Notes: generated by a model from the letters alone, not told the origin. A stretch of 64,000 bases of DNA from Limonium bicolor (GCA_023374045.1 CM041777.1:90700300-90764299); one strand, 5' to 3'; numbered from the stretch's first letter, positions 24,780 to 37,458 are shown. Translations and numbers: made by a program.

Positions 24780-24974
24780 TTTCTCTCTTTGTAAAAATAC
24801 TGCTTCTGTTTGAGTACGTGAGTGAGTGTGGTGAAGTGGTGAAATAAATAAAAGATGGAGTGTTGTGGTGTTACGGGAGGAAATGCATGAGAGGAGGAAT
24901 GGAGTGTGGTGCTGTTGTGTGATTGCTTTCAGTCTCACGCCGTGGTGCAGTTTATTTATGGTAGAAGGACTGAG

Positions 24975-24982
24975 TTTATATA
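24975..24982 (-). promoter_or_regulatory. LTR TATA box
   Basis: TATATAAA on the minus strand in the context CTCTATATAAACTCAG, equivalent to 5431-5438. The family B insertion lies downstream of it, so transcription of the outer element would run into the insert. Confidence 0.65.
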
Positions 24983-25179
24983 GAGGCAGAGGATGAGGTT
25001 GATGATAGAGCTGGAGAGTGGAGAGGAGACAGAACTGAGATTGATTGGAGACAGACGTGTGAGGGAATTAAGGTAGGCGCCTGATGTTGTTGATGAAGCA
25101 GTTCGACATGTCTGTAGGCGGGGAAGACAGTCGGCGAAGAAGAAAACGGTCGCGTTAATTTCTGGATTTGCGTTGTATT

Positions 25180-25515
25180 TACACTCGTCCACCCCGTGTC
25201 CACGTTTGTGTCCAGCCATTTCTAGGCGGACAGCTCATGTCCACGTTTGTGTCCACCCTTTGTTATGCGAACACATTACTCACGTCCACGTTTGTGTCCA
25301 CCCATTTCTAGGCGGACAGCTCATGTCCACCGTTTGTGTCCACCCATTTCTAGGCGGACAGCTCATGGACAACACACGGACAACACACGGACGTGTGTTG
25401 TGTCCTACCCCTGTCCACCCTTTGTCGGGGTAAAGTTGGGCGGACACATTTAGCCTTGTCCGGCCCTGTTTGGGCGGACAATACCACGTCCTCCCTTAGT
25501 TGGGCGGACACAACA
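25180..25515 (-). repeat. Diverged GTCCACC/GGCGGAC repeat array in U3
   Basis: Repeated GTCCACGTTTGTGTCCACCC and CATTTCTAGGCGGACAGCTC blocks at about 25197-25365, followed by two ACACACGGACA units and further GGCGGACA motifs to 25512. It holds the same LTR position as the inner copy's array but its units have diverged and been re-amplified. Confidence 0.7.
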
Positions 25516-25778
25516 TGGACGCGAGACTTGTGAACTTTGACTGGTTCTAGATTCTTCGTTTGGACTCCGTTTTTCGAGCCGTCTGCGCCTATGCGTTTGT
25601 CTCTTCGTGTACTTTGCTCCTAGCTTGGTTTTCCTCATGTTTTAACCAATAAATTTGTGAGATAACCAATAAAACATAAACTAGAGGGAAAACATACGAT
25701 AAGTGAGAAATGAGCAGAAAAGTGCTGATATAATATATGAAATACACCCATAAAACATGCTCATTTAGACACTTATCA

Positions 25779-26157
25779 ATGCGCAACCAGGATTCCCTGG
25801 ATTTATCCTCATATACAATTCCTTTCACCATGTGATTAAGTTCTCCTCATCATCTTACCTAAGATCTTTTCTTAGGTTATAGTGAATATATCATCATTGT
25901 AGTTGACTTTTAGGTCTTACACATTACCTAGAATTCATCTAGGTCATTTTTCAAATCTGAATACATATGCTCATGAGAATGGTATTACCGTTTCTCTAAC
26001 TAAGTTAATGACTTATAAGGACTATAATGTGGTGTATATCGTTAGCCGTCTGTGAGTAGTATTTCCTTAACTAGTAATCGTAAATTTATATTTATATATA
26101 TGTATATACATTTCCATATAGTGATTGTTACTATATGTTATTTGTTATAATTGACCT
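25779..26157. other. Possible old LTR debris
   Basis: No gene seen. The first ~30 nt (ATGCGCAACCAG then GGATTCC) resemble 58619-58650 within a family C LTR in the same orientation, suggesting the outer family A element inserted into a minus-oriented LTR of that type. The rest is A/T-rich and unassigned. Confidence 0.3.
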
Positions 26158-29100
26158 TGAAATACCCCTAACATTCAAATAATTAAATATTGATAAATAA
26201 GTATTATTTAGAGGATTATTTAACCCTAAATAAAGCATATAAACATTTAGGCGTTAAAACACACCTAAATTCCTTAAGGTTAGAAACGTGCGTTAAAGCC
26301 CGACCTTAAGTTAAACAAGTTTTATAAGCTATAAACTTCACATGAAGTTAACCAAGCATCATTATTCAACATTCTAAAGAGAATAGTCGAGCTACTTCTT
26401 CAAAAATAAACAAAGTGCTCGGACGAATTTCTTAACGCTCTTTTTTACCCAGTTTGCCCGGGAGTTGTGTTCTGAGTGGTTATAACCCCATATAACTCGA
26501 TGTAACACCTTAACATATTACTAGTGACTATAAACAATGTTAATAAACACTTGGAAGTCATAGCGACTAATTAATTCCCAGAAAATCCTTAAAGCACAAA
26601 AACGCACCTTCGGGTGTCACGAAAATGTGTTCTACGCAATTACCATGAAGTTTTTGAGGAGCCACGAGTTGATAACTTTAAAAGATGATAAATTGATCAT
26701 CTAAATAAATTAATGCCAGTGCTAAACTCATAGCACAAGTGGGGGCGATTTTATCATCAAAAAGATACTAGAAATCAGCATTTTTACCTTAAAACTTTCA
26801 TCTTTTACCATAGGGTAAATGTACCAAATAAATGCTGGAACCTATTACACATATTAGTATGGTCTTAGTACAATATAGTGTAACAAAAATCAAAGGAAAA
26901 ATTAATCTCACATGAGCCCTATACCATGCGTGAATATATGCCATATTTGGCTAGCTTTTGCAAAAAAATATTGTCTTAGTAGATAATGACTCATCCAGCA
27001 TGTGTACATTATAATGAATCAAATAAATACTGTCATTTAAGCCTTCTCCACCGTGTAACCTGCAAGAGAAAAGACAAGGAAGATTAGTATATAACAAGAT
27101 ATGAAAAGCAATACACTAAATTACAAACTAGGACTACTTTATGCATGTGCTAGAAATTAAATTGAAGAACCCATGTTATTCACTAAGGGGCAGCCGATTT
27201 TCATATAGGAAAGGAGGGGCTTGATTGCTGTCAAGTTGGTCAAGATAGACAGCCACCCAACTATGTCTAATCTATTGCCTAATACAACAAAGTTTCCTTG
27301 TCTTGGAGCAGCTCACATGTGCCGAGTTCAACAAAGAAAAGAGGGCTAGTTTGCCTTATAAAATTCAATATTGAATACCTACCTAATTAGCCATGTTATG
27401 TTGTCTTCAACTAGCAAATAAATCAGTCTCCTATATGCTCATATAATACGTAAGAATCAAAGGAGAACAAAGAAAATTCAATGTAGAAAATTCAAAAGAA
27501 AACATGCACTAACCTTTCCCATTGTCTTCTAGTCTCCATTGTCAATCAAAGACTCCATTATTCTCTAGCACATGGCCGATTTATGCAAGTAATGAAGGGT
27601 CATTAATTGAGCCAATAATATGGAATAAACAAAGGAAAAAGAAACTAAACAATTTTAATGTCAAAAAGAAGAAAGAAATTCCTACCTTGCCTTACCTTAA
27701 GACATACGAGAGTCTCATTCTTCCTTTGCCTTTCACTTGGCCGATTTGGTAAGCTTTCCTTTCCTCTCTTTTCTCCTTCCATTGTTAGCTAATTTCTTAG
27801 AGCTTCTAAGCTCCTTTAATGGTGAACTAAATTCTAACTCCATTTTATGTCAAAATTCCAAGCTAATTCTACATAGCAAGAATCAAGTAGCAGATCTGTT
27901 CAAGAGGTATGACTTCGGGAGAGATTCTGTAATTATCAGTAAGTTATCTCGAAATCTTCCCAACATCAAACTTGTTCCTCTTCGAATTAGCTTTCCATAC
28001 ATATAAAGATCATTAATTTTCATGGTGTATTCAGTTCTGGGTGAACAAAAGAAGGCGAAGTGGTTCACAGCAGAGAATCTGTTCAATAGGTCTCAGTTCG
28101 GGAGTTATTCTGAATTTTCCGTACGTATTCTAAAATTCTTCTCAACACCAAAGTTGTTGCTCTTTGAATTATCTTTCCAACCGTATAAGGATCATTAGTT
28201 TTCGTGGTCATTTCAGTTCTGGGTGACAAAAACCGCAGAGAGTGCGCAATCTAGAAATTTCGGTAAGATATGGTGATCCTTATCTTCCTCCATATGGTGT
28301 CTATAATTAGTGCCGAATTCTAGAGCTTCTAAACCTATATTCTCTTCATCATTTCATGAAGGAAATCTAGATCTACAATCATCTCAAGGTCTACCAAAAA
28401 TTCCTTGAAAAATTCCTAAGGTAAACTCTTGTAAAACTACTCCAACCTTATTTATAATTTTGTTAGAAGTCTAACAAATGGATCTCCTAAATATATATAA
28501 GGTGGCCGAATTCTTTACATCAAAATAGCATTTGGAGAGATTTGAATTCAAGGAGAAATCAAGTACAAGAATTGTCTTGATTAAGAAGTAAGTATATATA
28601 ATTAAGGTTTATTAAGTTTAAGTTTGATTTAAGCTTCAAACTTTGATATAAAAATTTAGTGTAACCTTTAAATAAATTAAGATCGAAAATATATGGATTA
28701 TAATGTCAATAAAATAATTTATAACATATAAGGTAAGATTATTACCTTAAGGTATAAATTTGTGTCACAAAAAAAATTAATTAGGATACTTATATGTCCA
28801 AACCGAATTATCTATGAGTAAAAGGTCCTATTTTGAGTTTATAATCATTCTAAGTCATTAGCATAATTTTTGGAAGTGTTATATGGCTTATATACAATTA
28901 TATGTATTTATTATAAGGTTTAAATCAAGTTTTAAAATCATATGGTAAATATTCATTTAAGGCCGAGCATAAAATGTTTAAATTGGTGATTTTCGAAATA
29001 TATAAGTATATCAACTTATATTATAAATTTTGGGAATATTAGAAATAGCTACAAGTATTTATATGGCTAGTTTAATAAGTTATGTGGTTAAAATGTAAAT

Positions 29101-30877
29101 TTTAAAAGGTTTGGTGTAAAACCGAGAAACACATAAGTTTATGGGTATATTAATGTATTAAGTGTGAAATTAGACTATGGTCAAAATATTGACCGAAAAC
29201 TTTAAGTTAAAATGATTTATGACATGAAATATTAAGTTTATAAAAGTTATGGGGTGAATATATAATTTATAAGAGTTTAAATATAAAACAAGATTTTATA
29301 TGGGGCGAATTCACAATTTGTGGAAATATAAGTGTCCACTTGCTTATTAAGGAAATTAAATATTAAAACTATAGTTTATAAGTAAATGTATAAATTATGT
29401 AAAGTTTTTGGGGTTAAAATGTATTTATAAGAAATTCTAAGGCAAAGCCGAAAATTAATGAGGCTAGTTGGTGATTTATAAAAGTTAAAGTGTTCAAATA
29501 ATAATTACTAAATTTATAGTGGTGGTAGTGAATTAATTATTTAAGGAAATAAAACTATGTACTATAATGTATTTTGGAGTATAATGTAAAGTTTATAAAA
29601 GAAATGAGGTTGTAAAATAATAATCAAAAAGTATGATGTAATTATGAGGTTAAAAATATATGTAGGTCCTATATGGATATTTAAGGAATTTAGAAAAGAA
29701 GATTATGATTTAAGGATTTATGAAATTAAAACTATATGATATACAAGTGCAAGTAATTTACTTGTAAAAGAAATAATATTAATTTGGGTTAGTTTGTAAT
29801 TAATAAAAGATATGGGAGAGTTATGCCCATGCGTAACGTGTAATTACAATTTGAGGATTTATTAAGTTGTTATGTCATTTAGACAATTATATATAAGTAT
29901 CATAAATAATACATGTGTATGAAAACTATATATATCAGATTTTCAAGAAAATCAAAAAGGAAATGAATATAAGGAATTATGGGATTAAAACTATGGTTAT
30001 ATAGTTATAAGGAATTTAATTGTAACCAATAAATATTAATTATGGTAAGTGGAGAATAACAAAGAATTGTAAGAATATTATGTCCATGTATGACATATAA
30101 AGATATTGGGGAAATTATGAAGATGTCAATTGGACAATTGTAAAACATGTAACATAAATGGTACATGAATATATAGTTATATACATTAAAGGATTTTAAA
30201 ATAAATCAAAAGAAATAACGAATAAGTTATATATTAAGTCATAACGTGGTTTAAAAGACTTACCACACAATATAAGTTTATAAATTAGGATTACATTTTT
30301 TGGAAATATATAAATGCCTTAATCAAATAATAAGGCTAAGAGGTTAAAGAAGCTACTTAAGTATAAAGAAATAAACCTCACATGAAATAACGAATACGAA
30401 ATCGTTTCATGAACCAATAAAATTATTATATGAGAGTTACATAATTAACACTCTCAGTTAATCCTATTCTAGGACATTGTTTGACCAGACGTTGACCGGG
30501 AACTAAACAAGTACAGTCTACGGTGAACGGTATGGAATTCTTGCAGTCTGCTTTCTACCGGATTACACCGGCTTGTGTGCTATCTGTTGTTTGAAATAAC
30601 GACCAAGATAATTGTATGTAAACTGTTGCATTACTCTTGTGCACTGTTGTATTATTCTATATGCGTGATGTTGTTAACTGTAACATGTATGTTCCACGCA
30701 TACAACACTACATTATACCAGTGGATTAAATACCTGCGTTTTAATATACCGAGAACTTGTACTCAAGTTTCTCACTAACTTCATTTTATAACAAACGTCG
30801 TTGTCCTAAACATGCCGACTGACAATACACATTGTGTTCTTGATTAACGTCCTTGAGTGACATTAATCAATTCTATA
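26158..30877 (+). repeat. Family C/D long LTR, plus orientation, 3' end interrupted
   Basis: Starts TGAAATACCCC after GACCT. Its first few hundred bases match the reverse complement of 62700-63016, and its middle (27880-28300) matches 61080-61460. Its last ~150 bases match the reverse complement of 63880-64000. It is cut at 30878 by a family B-like LTR. Nothing gene-like is present in 28500-30500, which is very A/T-rich. Confidence 0.75.
27893..28250 (+). repeat. Tandem ~184-bp duplication inside the LTR
   Basis: Two diverged units start at GATCTGTTCAAGAGGT (27893) and GAATCTGTTCAATAGG (28077); each ends near TTCTGGGTGA(A)CAAAA. The same pair is present in the family C LTR at about 61130-61455, so the duplication predates their split. 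Confidence 0.65.
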
Positions 30878-31677
30878 TGAAATACCCCGTAATTAAAATC
30901 AGTGATTAATTAGGCTAATTATATTTTTAAAGGCTTACTTACACTTAAATAAATACGAGGGAACAAATCCCGAAGAAAACGGACCTTTAAAATGGGTTAG
31001 AAGCATAAAAGAACCTTAAAGCGCGTATCCCGAGGAAACCGGGAAAACGTGACTTTAAGCGGGTCAAATAGACTCGTAATAATTTTGGTCAACTAAATAG
31101 TCACTAATAAATATTAGTGAAGCTTTAGAACCAATAAAATTAATTAAACGAGAAAATTCCGGAAAACGGGTACCGGTAGTGAAAAACTGTAACAACCGGT
31201 AAGTTGTGGGGTAGAAGTACAAATAAACAAACTAAGTGTGTCCACTTTGCAAATAAAAATAAGAATGTGTGGGTGAGTGGGTGTGGGATCCGATTTCCCC
31301 TCTCACTCTCACTCTCTTTATTGTTTCCTTATTAACTAAAAGACAAAGGAAATAAGTAAAAAGAAGACCCACTCTCTCTCCTATTCTACCCCTCTCTCAC
31401 GTAACCCCCTCCTTCTCCTTCTCTGTTTTCCTTCTCCCTCCTGCGACATTCATGGAGTTTTGAAGAAACTCCCACAACTCCCTCCTTCTCTCCTCTTGTT
31501 AACCCACTAAACTTGCTCCAAAAATTACAAAATTAGTACCATTGGAATCCCCTTGCAAAGGAGAACATTTCCCTCCTTTCAAAAATCCAAAAACACCATT
31601 TTCGTTTTTGAGGGTTTCCACCATTTGGAGATTTGAAGCCACCATTAGAAGCACCTTCACCTCCTCTTCATCTTGAG
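30878..31677 (+). repeat. Family B-like LTR, truncated by the assembly gap
   Basis: Starts TGAAATACCCCGTAATT after CTATA and follows the family B LTR from its 5' end: AACGTGACTTTAAGCGGGTC and the CT-rich tract at 31290-31420 have counterparts in the minus-strand family B LTR. It ends at the N run. It inserted into the LTR at 26158-30877. Confidence 0.75.
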
Positions 31678-32177
31678 NNNNNNNNNNNNNNNNNNNNNNN
31701 NNNNNNNNNNNNNNNNNNNNNNNNNNNNNNNNNNNNNNNNNNNNNNNNNNNNNNNNNNNNNNNNNNNNNNNNNNNNNNNNNNNNNNNNNNNNNNNNNNNN
31801 NNNNNNNNNNNNNNNNNNNNNNNNNNNNNNNNNNNNNNNNNNNNNNNNNNNNNNNNNNNNNNNNNNNNNNNNNNNNNNNNNNNNNNNNNNNNNNNNNNNN
31901 NNNNNNNNNNNNNNNNNNNNNNNNNNNNNNNNNNNNNNNNNNNNNNNNNNNNNNNNNNNNNNNNNNNNNNNNNNNNNNNNNNNNNNNNNNNNNNNNNNNN
32001 NNNNNNNNNNNNNNNNNNNNNNNNNNNNNNNNNNNNNNNNNNNNNNNNNNNNNNNNNNNNNNNNNNNNNNNNNNNNNNNNNNNNNNNNNNNNNNNNNNNN
32101 NNNNNNNNNNNNNNNNNNNNNNNNNNNNNNNNNNNNNNNNNNNNNNNNNNNNNNNNNNNNNNNNNNNNNNNNNNNNN
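31678..32177. other. Assembly gap (500 N)
   Basis: Exactly 500 N, a conventional scaffold spacer of unknown true size. The sequences on its two sides are unrelated (LTR on the left, non-LTR on the right). Apparent ORFs across it are meaningless. Confidence 0.97.
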
Positions 32178-32369
32178 TATTGGAAAAATTTACGCGGAAG
32201 AAGACAGATTTCATGGGAGGTACAGCACGTAACAAAGTGGGAACATGGTCGATTACCCGACGATTTTCCGGTGTTAATTCTTCCTGAAGTGCAAGCCGCG
32301 CTCAGTTTATCTGCCTCTTACAGGAGAATGCGAATGGTAGAGTTAAAGTCTGTTTCGCTAAATGATTAG
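32178..32369 (+). CDS. Possible C-terminal exon of an unidentified gene (partial)
   Basis: One frame is open from the gap edge for 63 codons and ends at TAG (32367-32369). It contains TKWEHGRLPDDFPVLILPEV, which looks more protein-like than the other frames. I do not recognise the family, and the gap removes everything upstream. It could equally be chance or the end of an old element. Confidence 0.2.
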   Translation, partial: YWKNLRGRRQISWEVQHVTKWEHGRLPDDFPVLILPEVQAALSLSASYRRMRMVELKSVSLND

Positions 32370-33050
32370 TATTTCCACACTTTGTTGATGTTGTTGGTTA
32401 ATGTTATTATGTATGAACTGAATGCTGGATGAACAGGAATGGGGTAGTTCTGTTCTTAATGACAATGGCATATGTGACGATATGTGTAAGTCCTGGAGAG
32501 TCGTTTCTGCAAAATTAGAAATTTTAAGCGGGTAGAGCTGGAGTAGACCATTTGACATACAATTCGGAGCATGATGAGAGATTAAGGGGTGTGGATGTTC
32601 ATTAGAACATACCAGGATTATCCTCTAGCTTCATGAGCAATTAAGGTGCCATTGAGGAATCTACTGATAGAAGTAATTGTGGGCAATGAGTGCTCCCACA
32701 CTCGGGTAATGGGACAGAACTGAGTGATCATCTGGTCAGAAAATTGGAGACGTGGGGAATCATACTCCTTTTGTGTTGGGGGCGTGATTTGCTTGTCATG
32801 ATGCTGGTGTTGAAGCCTCATGGTCGTCAGGTAGTCTTGTTATACTATAAACTTAGTAGTCTTATCATTTTCAACAAATTCCTTTCACTTTACAGATAAA
32901 TGCATTCCAAAATGCTAGATATGGTGTTTCATAGTGCTGAACAAAATATAATTCTTTTGAAATTGTAAAAACTGTTCATCATTACATCTTAACTCAAAAT
33001 ACACTGTTTATATATAGTTCTTTTACCTTGCATCATTCCAAACTGTTTCC
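32370..33050. other. Intergenic / 3' flank of the HSP gene
   Basis: No gene or repeat recognised. It probably includes the 3' untranslated region of the minus-strand HSP gene. Confidence 0.5.
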
Positions 33051-33978
33051 TTACTGATTGTCACCCTTGATAGGAATTATGATCTCTAGATACACATCAT
33101 TCTTGACCTTTGCCACCACCTGCCTCCAGTTTGCATTTTCTGGGAGTTCAATTCTCCGGACAAACCCATGGTCCCACCAGTTAGAGCTTCTCCAGTCTCT
33201 GCCTCTATTGTGGGGTTTCCACATTCCGCTGACTTCAAGTATCTTTCCTTTCTCAACAGATACCTGAACTGTTTCCTCCTCCCCTATCCCTGTATAAAAG
33301 CAAGACCTTATGGTGTCAATCAGTCAGTATTTTTCTAAATCATTTTGGTATTGTAAAAGAAGTTTGATATTAGCAAATGCATAGTCAGGCGTCTTCACGG
33401 TGATGAAATGTTTTTGCAACCGCTTCCAGATGGATAGATCAGATGTCCAATTCCTAATAACAATGGACCACTTATGGTATATTATAAATTTATCCATTTT
33501 AACCTGCACATGGCTGCTTATTGACACTTATTCATTGAAAGGAAGGACATGTACCACCTCTTTCCTTCTCATATAAAACTGTGATATTGAACTTTTAGGA
33601 GAACAGAAATACTTGTCAGCTGAAGGGGGTTGAGGGGGGCTATCTCCTATCCATATATAGGTACTACTTACCTGGCAATTCTGCTTCGAGTATGAATGCA
33701 TGATCCGTCTGAAACCAGTCAACTTTGTCACATCCCGAGATCCTCAGCCTTGATAACAAAGCACCAGCTTCAAAATCCCAGAGAGGAAACGCATCAGAAG
33801 GATCAAAGAACTTTCCAAACAATAGGGGACTAAAGAAAGACCCATCCCCAAAAATCTTATGAACCGTTGGGTTCCCCTTAGATATGAACGCTTGAAAAGC
33901 TTCCTCTGTGAGTGGAATGATCCATTTGTGGGGAGTTTGATCGTCTAGTTTGACATGGATGTCTCTGGTTTGAGCCAT
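33051..33978 (-). CDS. Class VI small heat-shock protein (HSP20-like), two exons
   Basis: Exon 1 is 33978-33672 (307 nt) and exon 2 is 33289-33051 (239 nt). The 382-bp intron has GTAAGT at the donor and TATACAG at the acceptor. The joined frame is 181 codons, close to the roughly 21-kDa class VI plant sHSPs. The N-terminal arm contains GDGSFFSPLLFGKFFDPSDA (residues 44-63). The alpha-crystallin domain starts near DWFQTD (87-92), has the AELPG junction at the intron, and continues with VSVEKGKILEVSG, WRSSNWWDHGFVRRIELPEN and VKNDVYLEIIIP. These proteins act as ATP-independent holdases. No frameshift or stop is seen. No clear heat-shock element (nGAAnnTTCnnGAAn) is visible within about 200 nt upstream, so heat induction is not evident. 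It is the only intact host gene in the window. Confidence 0.87.
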
Positions 33979-36225
33979 GAGTTGGAGTTGGTGGTGGGAT
34001 ATGAAGGAAATATATCGTTAGCTGTAAATTTGATCCAGGGGTTGTGTTTTTTTCTGCTCGGAATTGAGTTGGCTGGCTTCAGTACTTTTGGTTTTTCCTT
34101 TTAGTATCAAACGTAAAAAAATAGTGAAGGTAGGGGGCGGGAGAGGAATATGTTCTATCATGATAATATTGCAAAGGTGAAGGAGAATAACTTGCTTTTC
34201 TACTGTTGATAGAGACGGTGTATTGTAATTGTCGTTAATTTAATGTGTGCAGATAGATTCTGATAGCTCGTAATCGGGAAAAAGATAATGTCTTTTTCGG
34301 TTTTCTTTTTACCCCCTCAAGCTCTCAATGGACGAATGACTCTCAGCAGGGATCTGTTTATATATATGCTAGAAATGTTCTGATTGATTGATCAGTATAT
34401 TATTGTCTTTCAGGCATTGGAGGAAGGCATATACTTGAAAAGCGATCATTTTCTATGGTGAGTAACAAACTGGAGAAGATATACTTACTGCCACTGGAAA
34501 TAATGTGAAATATCTAGAAATTGGCTGGTCAGACCAGGATTGAGCTGAATGATAAATCTGCTGTGGTGTGCTGTTTACAAAAATGATATACGTGTGTGTG
34601 TGTTGTCGTCTGGTTTAGTGGTGGAGACAGTCTGAAAATTTCTTTTATTTCCATGTGAGGGAACTGAGAGCAGATGCTCCTTTGAGCTGAATTATCACAT
34701 GCTGGTGGTTAAAGTAAAGGTGGGTAGTCTAAGGGAGGTCTAAGGGATTAAAAGAAAAATACCAAATAAGCACTGTAATCCTCTTTCTTTTAGCTTTTGA
34801 TCCTGAAGATTCTAGGGAGAAGAAAAAAACCATATAAGAAGATTAAACAGAAGAAAGGAAGTAGCTTTAGTGCTAGTAGATGCATCGACTCTCAAAATGT
34901 GGTAATGTCCAGATGATGTGAATTGTTTTGGAATGTTATTGTGTATATTATTATGTCTGACAAATGCAGCAGGAAATCAGAAGAGGTCTCTGCTGGGGAG
35001 AAAAGTTAGGCAAGGCCGCTAGGGTGCTGGTCTCCATCTTCTTTGGTGGTGGCAAGGGAGCGAACTTTTCTTGAATAAAGAATGATTAGCTTCTTTTCAC
35101 TATAACTAACGAGTTTTGATCTGACTCTACTCTCTCTTTTTCTTTTCTTTTTTATGTATGTATATATGATAACTTTTAAGGAGTTTAAGGCAGGTTATGG
35201 TGCCTAAAAACGTGAACTTGCTTCCTTTCCTCCTTTCGGCAGAGGCTTTGCCCATACGCTTTCCTTCCTCCTCTCAGTGGAGGCTTTGCCCCTCTTGCAT
35301 TGCATGGCTTGCTTTTTGGATGGTTCTTCCCTCCTTTTCTTCTTCATTCTGTCTATCTTTTAGTTGTCTATTCGGTGGGTTGTCGGGTTCTGTACATTCT
35401 TCTTATCTTTTGTGCTTTCCTATCCTAAATTTATTTCCTTTCTCTGTTTTCTGTTAATACTAGCTACTTGTTTGTGTCTAATAAATTATACACATCGGTG
35501 GTTAGCCAGATTTGGCTTGCCGAGAAGATTATCAGTCGGATACGGTTTGCTTTTGCTGGACTCCAGTGCATGAAAGGCAACATGCAAGAGCATTTTTGGG
35601 CACCAGGTGAGGGGCTTTACATGTTGGTGGTTTGGCGTTAATGAGATGTGGTGCAGGGATTTGTGTAAATATGAACGGTCATGGCTTCTCTCGCCAATTT
35701 CACTCCCGCACCAGCAGTGATCGGAGTGGAACGATCTTCTCAGGTAGTGGAGGTTTAGTCCGCTTTGGTTCCTCACAACGCCGATTCGACTGGCTTTCAT
35801 CGACGCGAAAAGGAGTCCGGCGATGAATTTTCTAGTTTTGTAATATCTACATGTGATCTGGGTGCTTGCAAGGTCGGTGATTGGGTGGGAGGACGAAGGT
35901 GTCCACAAAGCTGTTATATTTATTACGTTTAGTGTTAGCAAATTTAGATTTATATTTTGGTTGTTGATCCAAAATGATGTACGTTTTGTTTTAGTAGTAC
36001 TTAGGGGTCTAATGTAGTGTCTAGAATTCTTAGGGTTAGTTGTTGGCTGGTCCGTTTTCATGCTACTCTCACAGCATACCCTAGCATATAGTGTTGTCAT
36101 TGTTCATGTTTGATCTAGGTTGGTTTTTTCTATGGTTGCAAACAATATCATATAACTTAGGAAAGATTGACTAATGATATGGATGGTGATTTAAACCTGA
36201 AAAAAAAATACTTTTAAGGTGTTTA
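33979..36225. other. Non-LTR intergenic region
   Basis: Contains the HSP 5' flank and unassigned sequence. The stretch 35200-35360 repeats pyrimidine-rich blocks (TTTCCTCC... then GAGGCTTTGCCC, twice), possibly a LINE 3' untranslated tail. A 204-codon antisense ORF at 35486-36100 has no family features and I leave it out. I cannot call a gene here. Confidence 0.4.
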
Positions 36226-37455
36226 GGCTCTGTTTGGCATGGTTTTTTTGCGGTTGTTTAATAGTTGTTTTGGTCTGGTTGTTTTGGCTGGCTGTTTTGT
36301 GGTATTTTGCTGGTTGTTTTGTGCTGGCTGTTTCGTGGTTGTTTTGAAAACTGTTGTTCGACAGTGTGGAGGTTTCGTCTGCGTATATGAATAAGTTAGT
36401 TACGTGTAGTGCGTTCATGGATGTTTGTGCTACAATTACAAATTTTTATTACATATTAAAATAATTTTTTTAAAGATGTAAATAAAGAAGCTATTAATAA
36501 ATGTATAGATTAAAATATACATAATTTATAATTAGAAAAACAACAAAGTTTTATTACAATAAATAATTGTTAACATTTATATTTAGGTCTATACAAATAA
36601 TTTCACTATTATCAAACACAATTCTATCAATGGATAACACACCAGGCTACTTGTTCACATTTGAATAAAAGGAAAATATAATAATTAATTAGTGAACTTT
36701 ATTAATGTTTACATCATAAAAAAATAAACAATTTAGTTGTTAAAAAATATGATCTATATATTAATATATGTAGGTATAATTAAATATTTAGATTTTATAC
36801 CTTATTTTAGGAATATAGTCAAAAGTAAAATTGATTATTATGTCATTCGTAGTAACCATGTACCCCTTCTATCCATAATACAAATATTTTTTTTAGTTTT
36901 TTATTATAGATTCTATAAATTAAAAAAAATATTAGAATTACTCAAAATACTTTTTAGTATAAGTTTTTAGAAAAACACTACTAGTTTAAAACTATTGTTC
37001 TATATTATTGTTATTAACTTATATTTTAGTATACCAATCTTTATAAAAAAACTAAAAATAAAAAAGGGAAAACAAACTTTTTTATATATTAATTTATATA
37101 TTTCAATTTTAATTTAACTTTTGTGTCAAATTTAATATATAATATCATTTTTAAAATACAATTATGAATATTCAAAATTCTAATTAATTTATTAAAAATT
37201 AATTAATTTAATATTAATTAATATTATTAAAAAATTCTCACCCCTAATTCCAGTTTTCTGGCTCCGCCTTTATTTATCGTATTTATTCTCTTTGCAGCAT
37301 AAATTGCTGGTTGTTGTGTGGCTGTTTCGTGCTGGTATATTTGTGTGTTTTGAAAATTGTTGTTCGGTAGTGTGGCGGTTTGACATTTTTGTCAAAAATA
37401 CCAAACTCAAAAATACCACATTTATACCACAAAAACACCAACACCGAACAGAGCC
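36226..37455. mobile_element. Tourist/PIF-Harbinger-like non-autonomous DNA transposon (1230 bp)
   Basis: Left terminus GGCTCTGTTTGG and right terminus, read inward, GGCTCTGTTCGG: 11 of 12 identical. Both sides are flanked by TTA (36223-36225 and 37456-37458), the usual PIF/Harbinger duplication. The interior is A/T-rich and has no transposase. Related G/T-rich subterminal blocks (36309-36373 and 37306-37381, sharing GGCTGTTTCGTG and ACTGTTGTTCG-like parts) lie near both ends in direct orientation. Confidence 0.7.
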
Positions 37456-37458
37456 TTA

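Larger units (their letters stand above)
6321..25778 (-). mobile_element. Outer Athila-like element, split by two insertions
   Basis: Minus-strand element whose 5' LTR starts at 25778 and, ignoring the insert at 10868-24774, ends at 10079. A tRNA-Asp primer site (10056-10072), leader, gag, protease and the first part of RT follow, down to 6321, where the inner family A copy interrupts it. The rest of pol and the 3' LTR would be left of position 1. The candidate duplication right of the LTR is ATGCG (25779-25783). Confidence 0.85.
24775..25778 (-). repeat. 5' LTR of outer family A element, U3-side part
   Basis: Carries the LTR 5' terminus (minus-strand TGATAAGTGTC at 25778), a palindrome-rich array (25180-25515) and a TATA box at 24975-24982. 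Joined to 10079-10867 it makes an LTR of about 1.79 kb. Confidence 0.9.

Noticed and set aside
31633..32287. Apparent ORFs of about 200 codons across the gap
   Set aside because: They consist almost entirely of translated N; nothing is encoded.
35486..36100. 204-codon antisense ORF in the non-LTR island
   Set aside because: No family features, odd composition, no promoter or splice context; likely chance.
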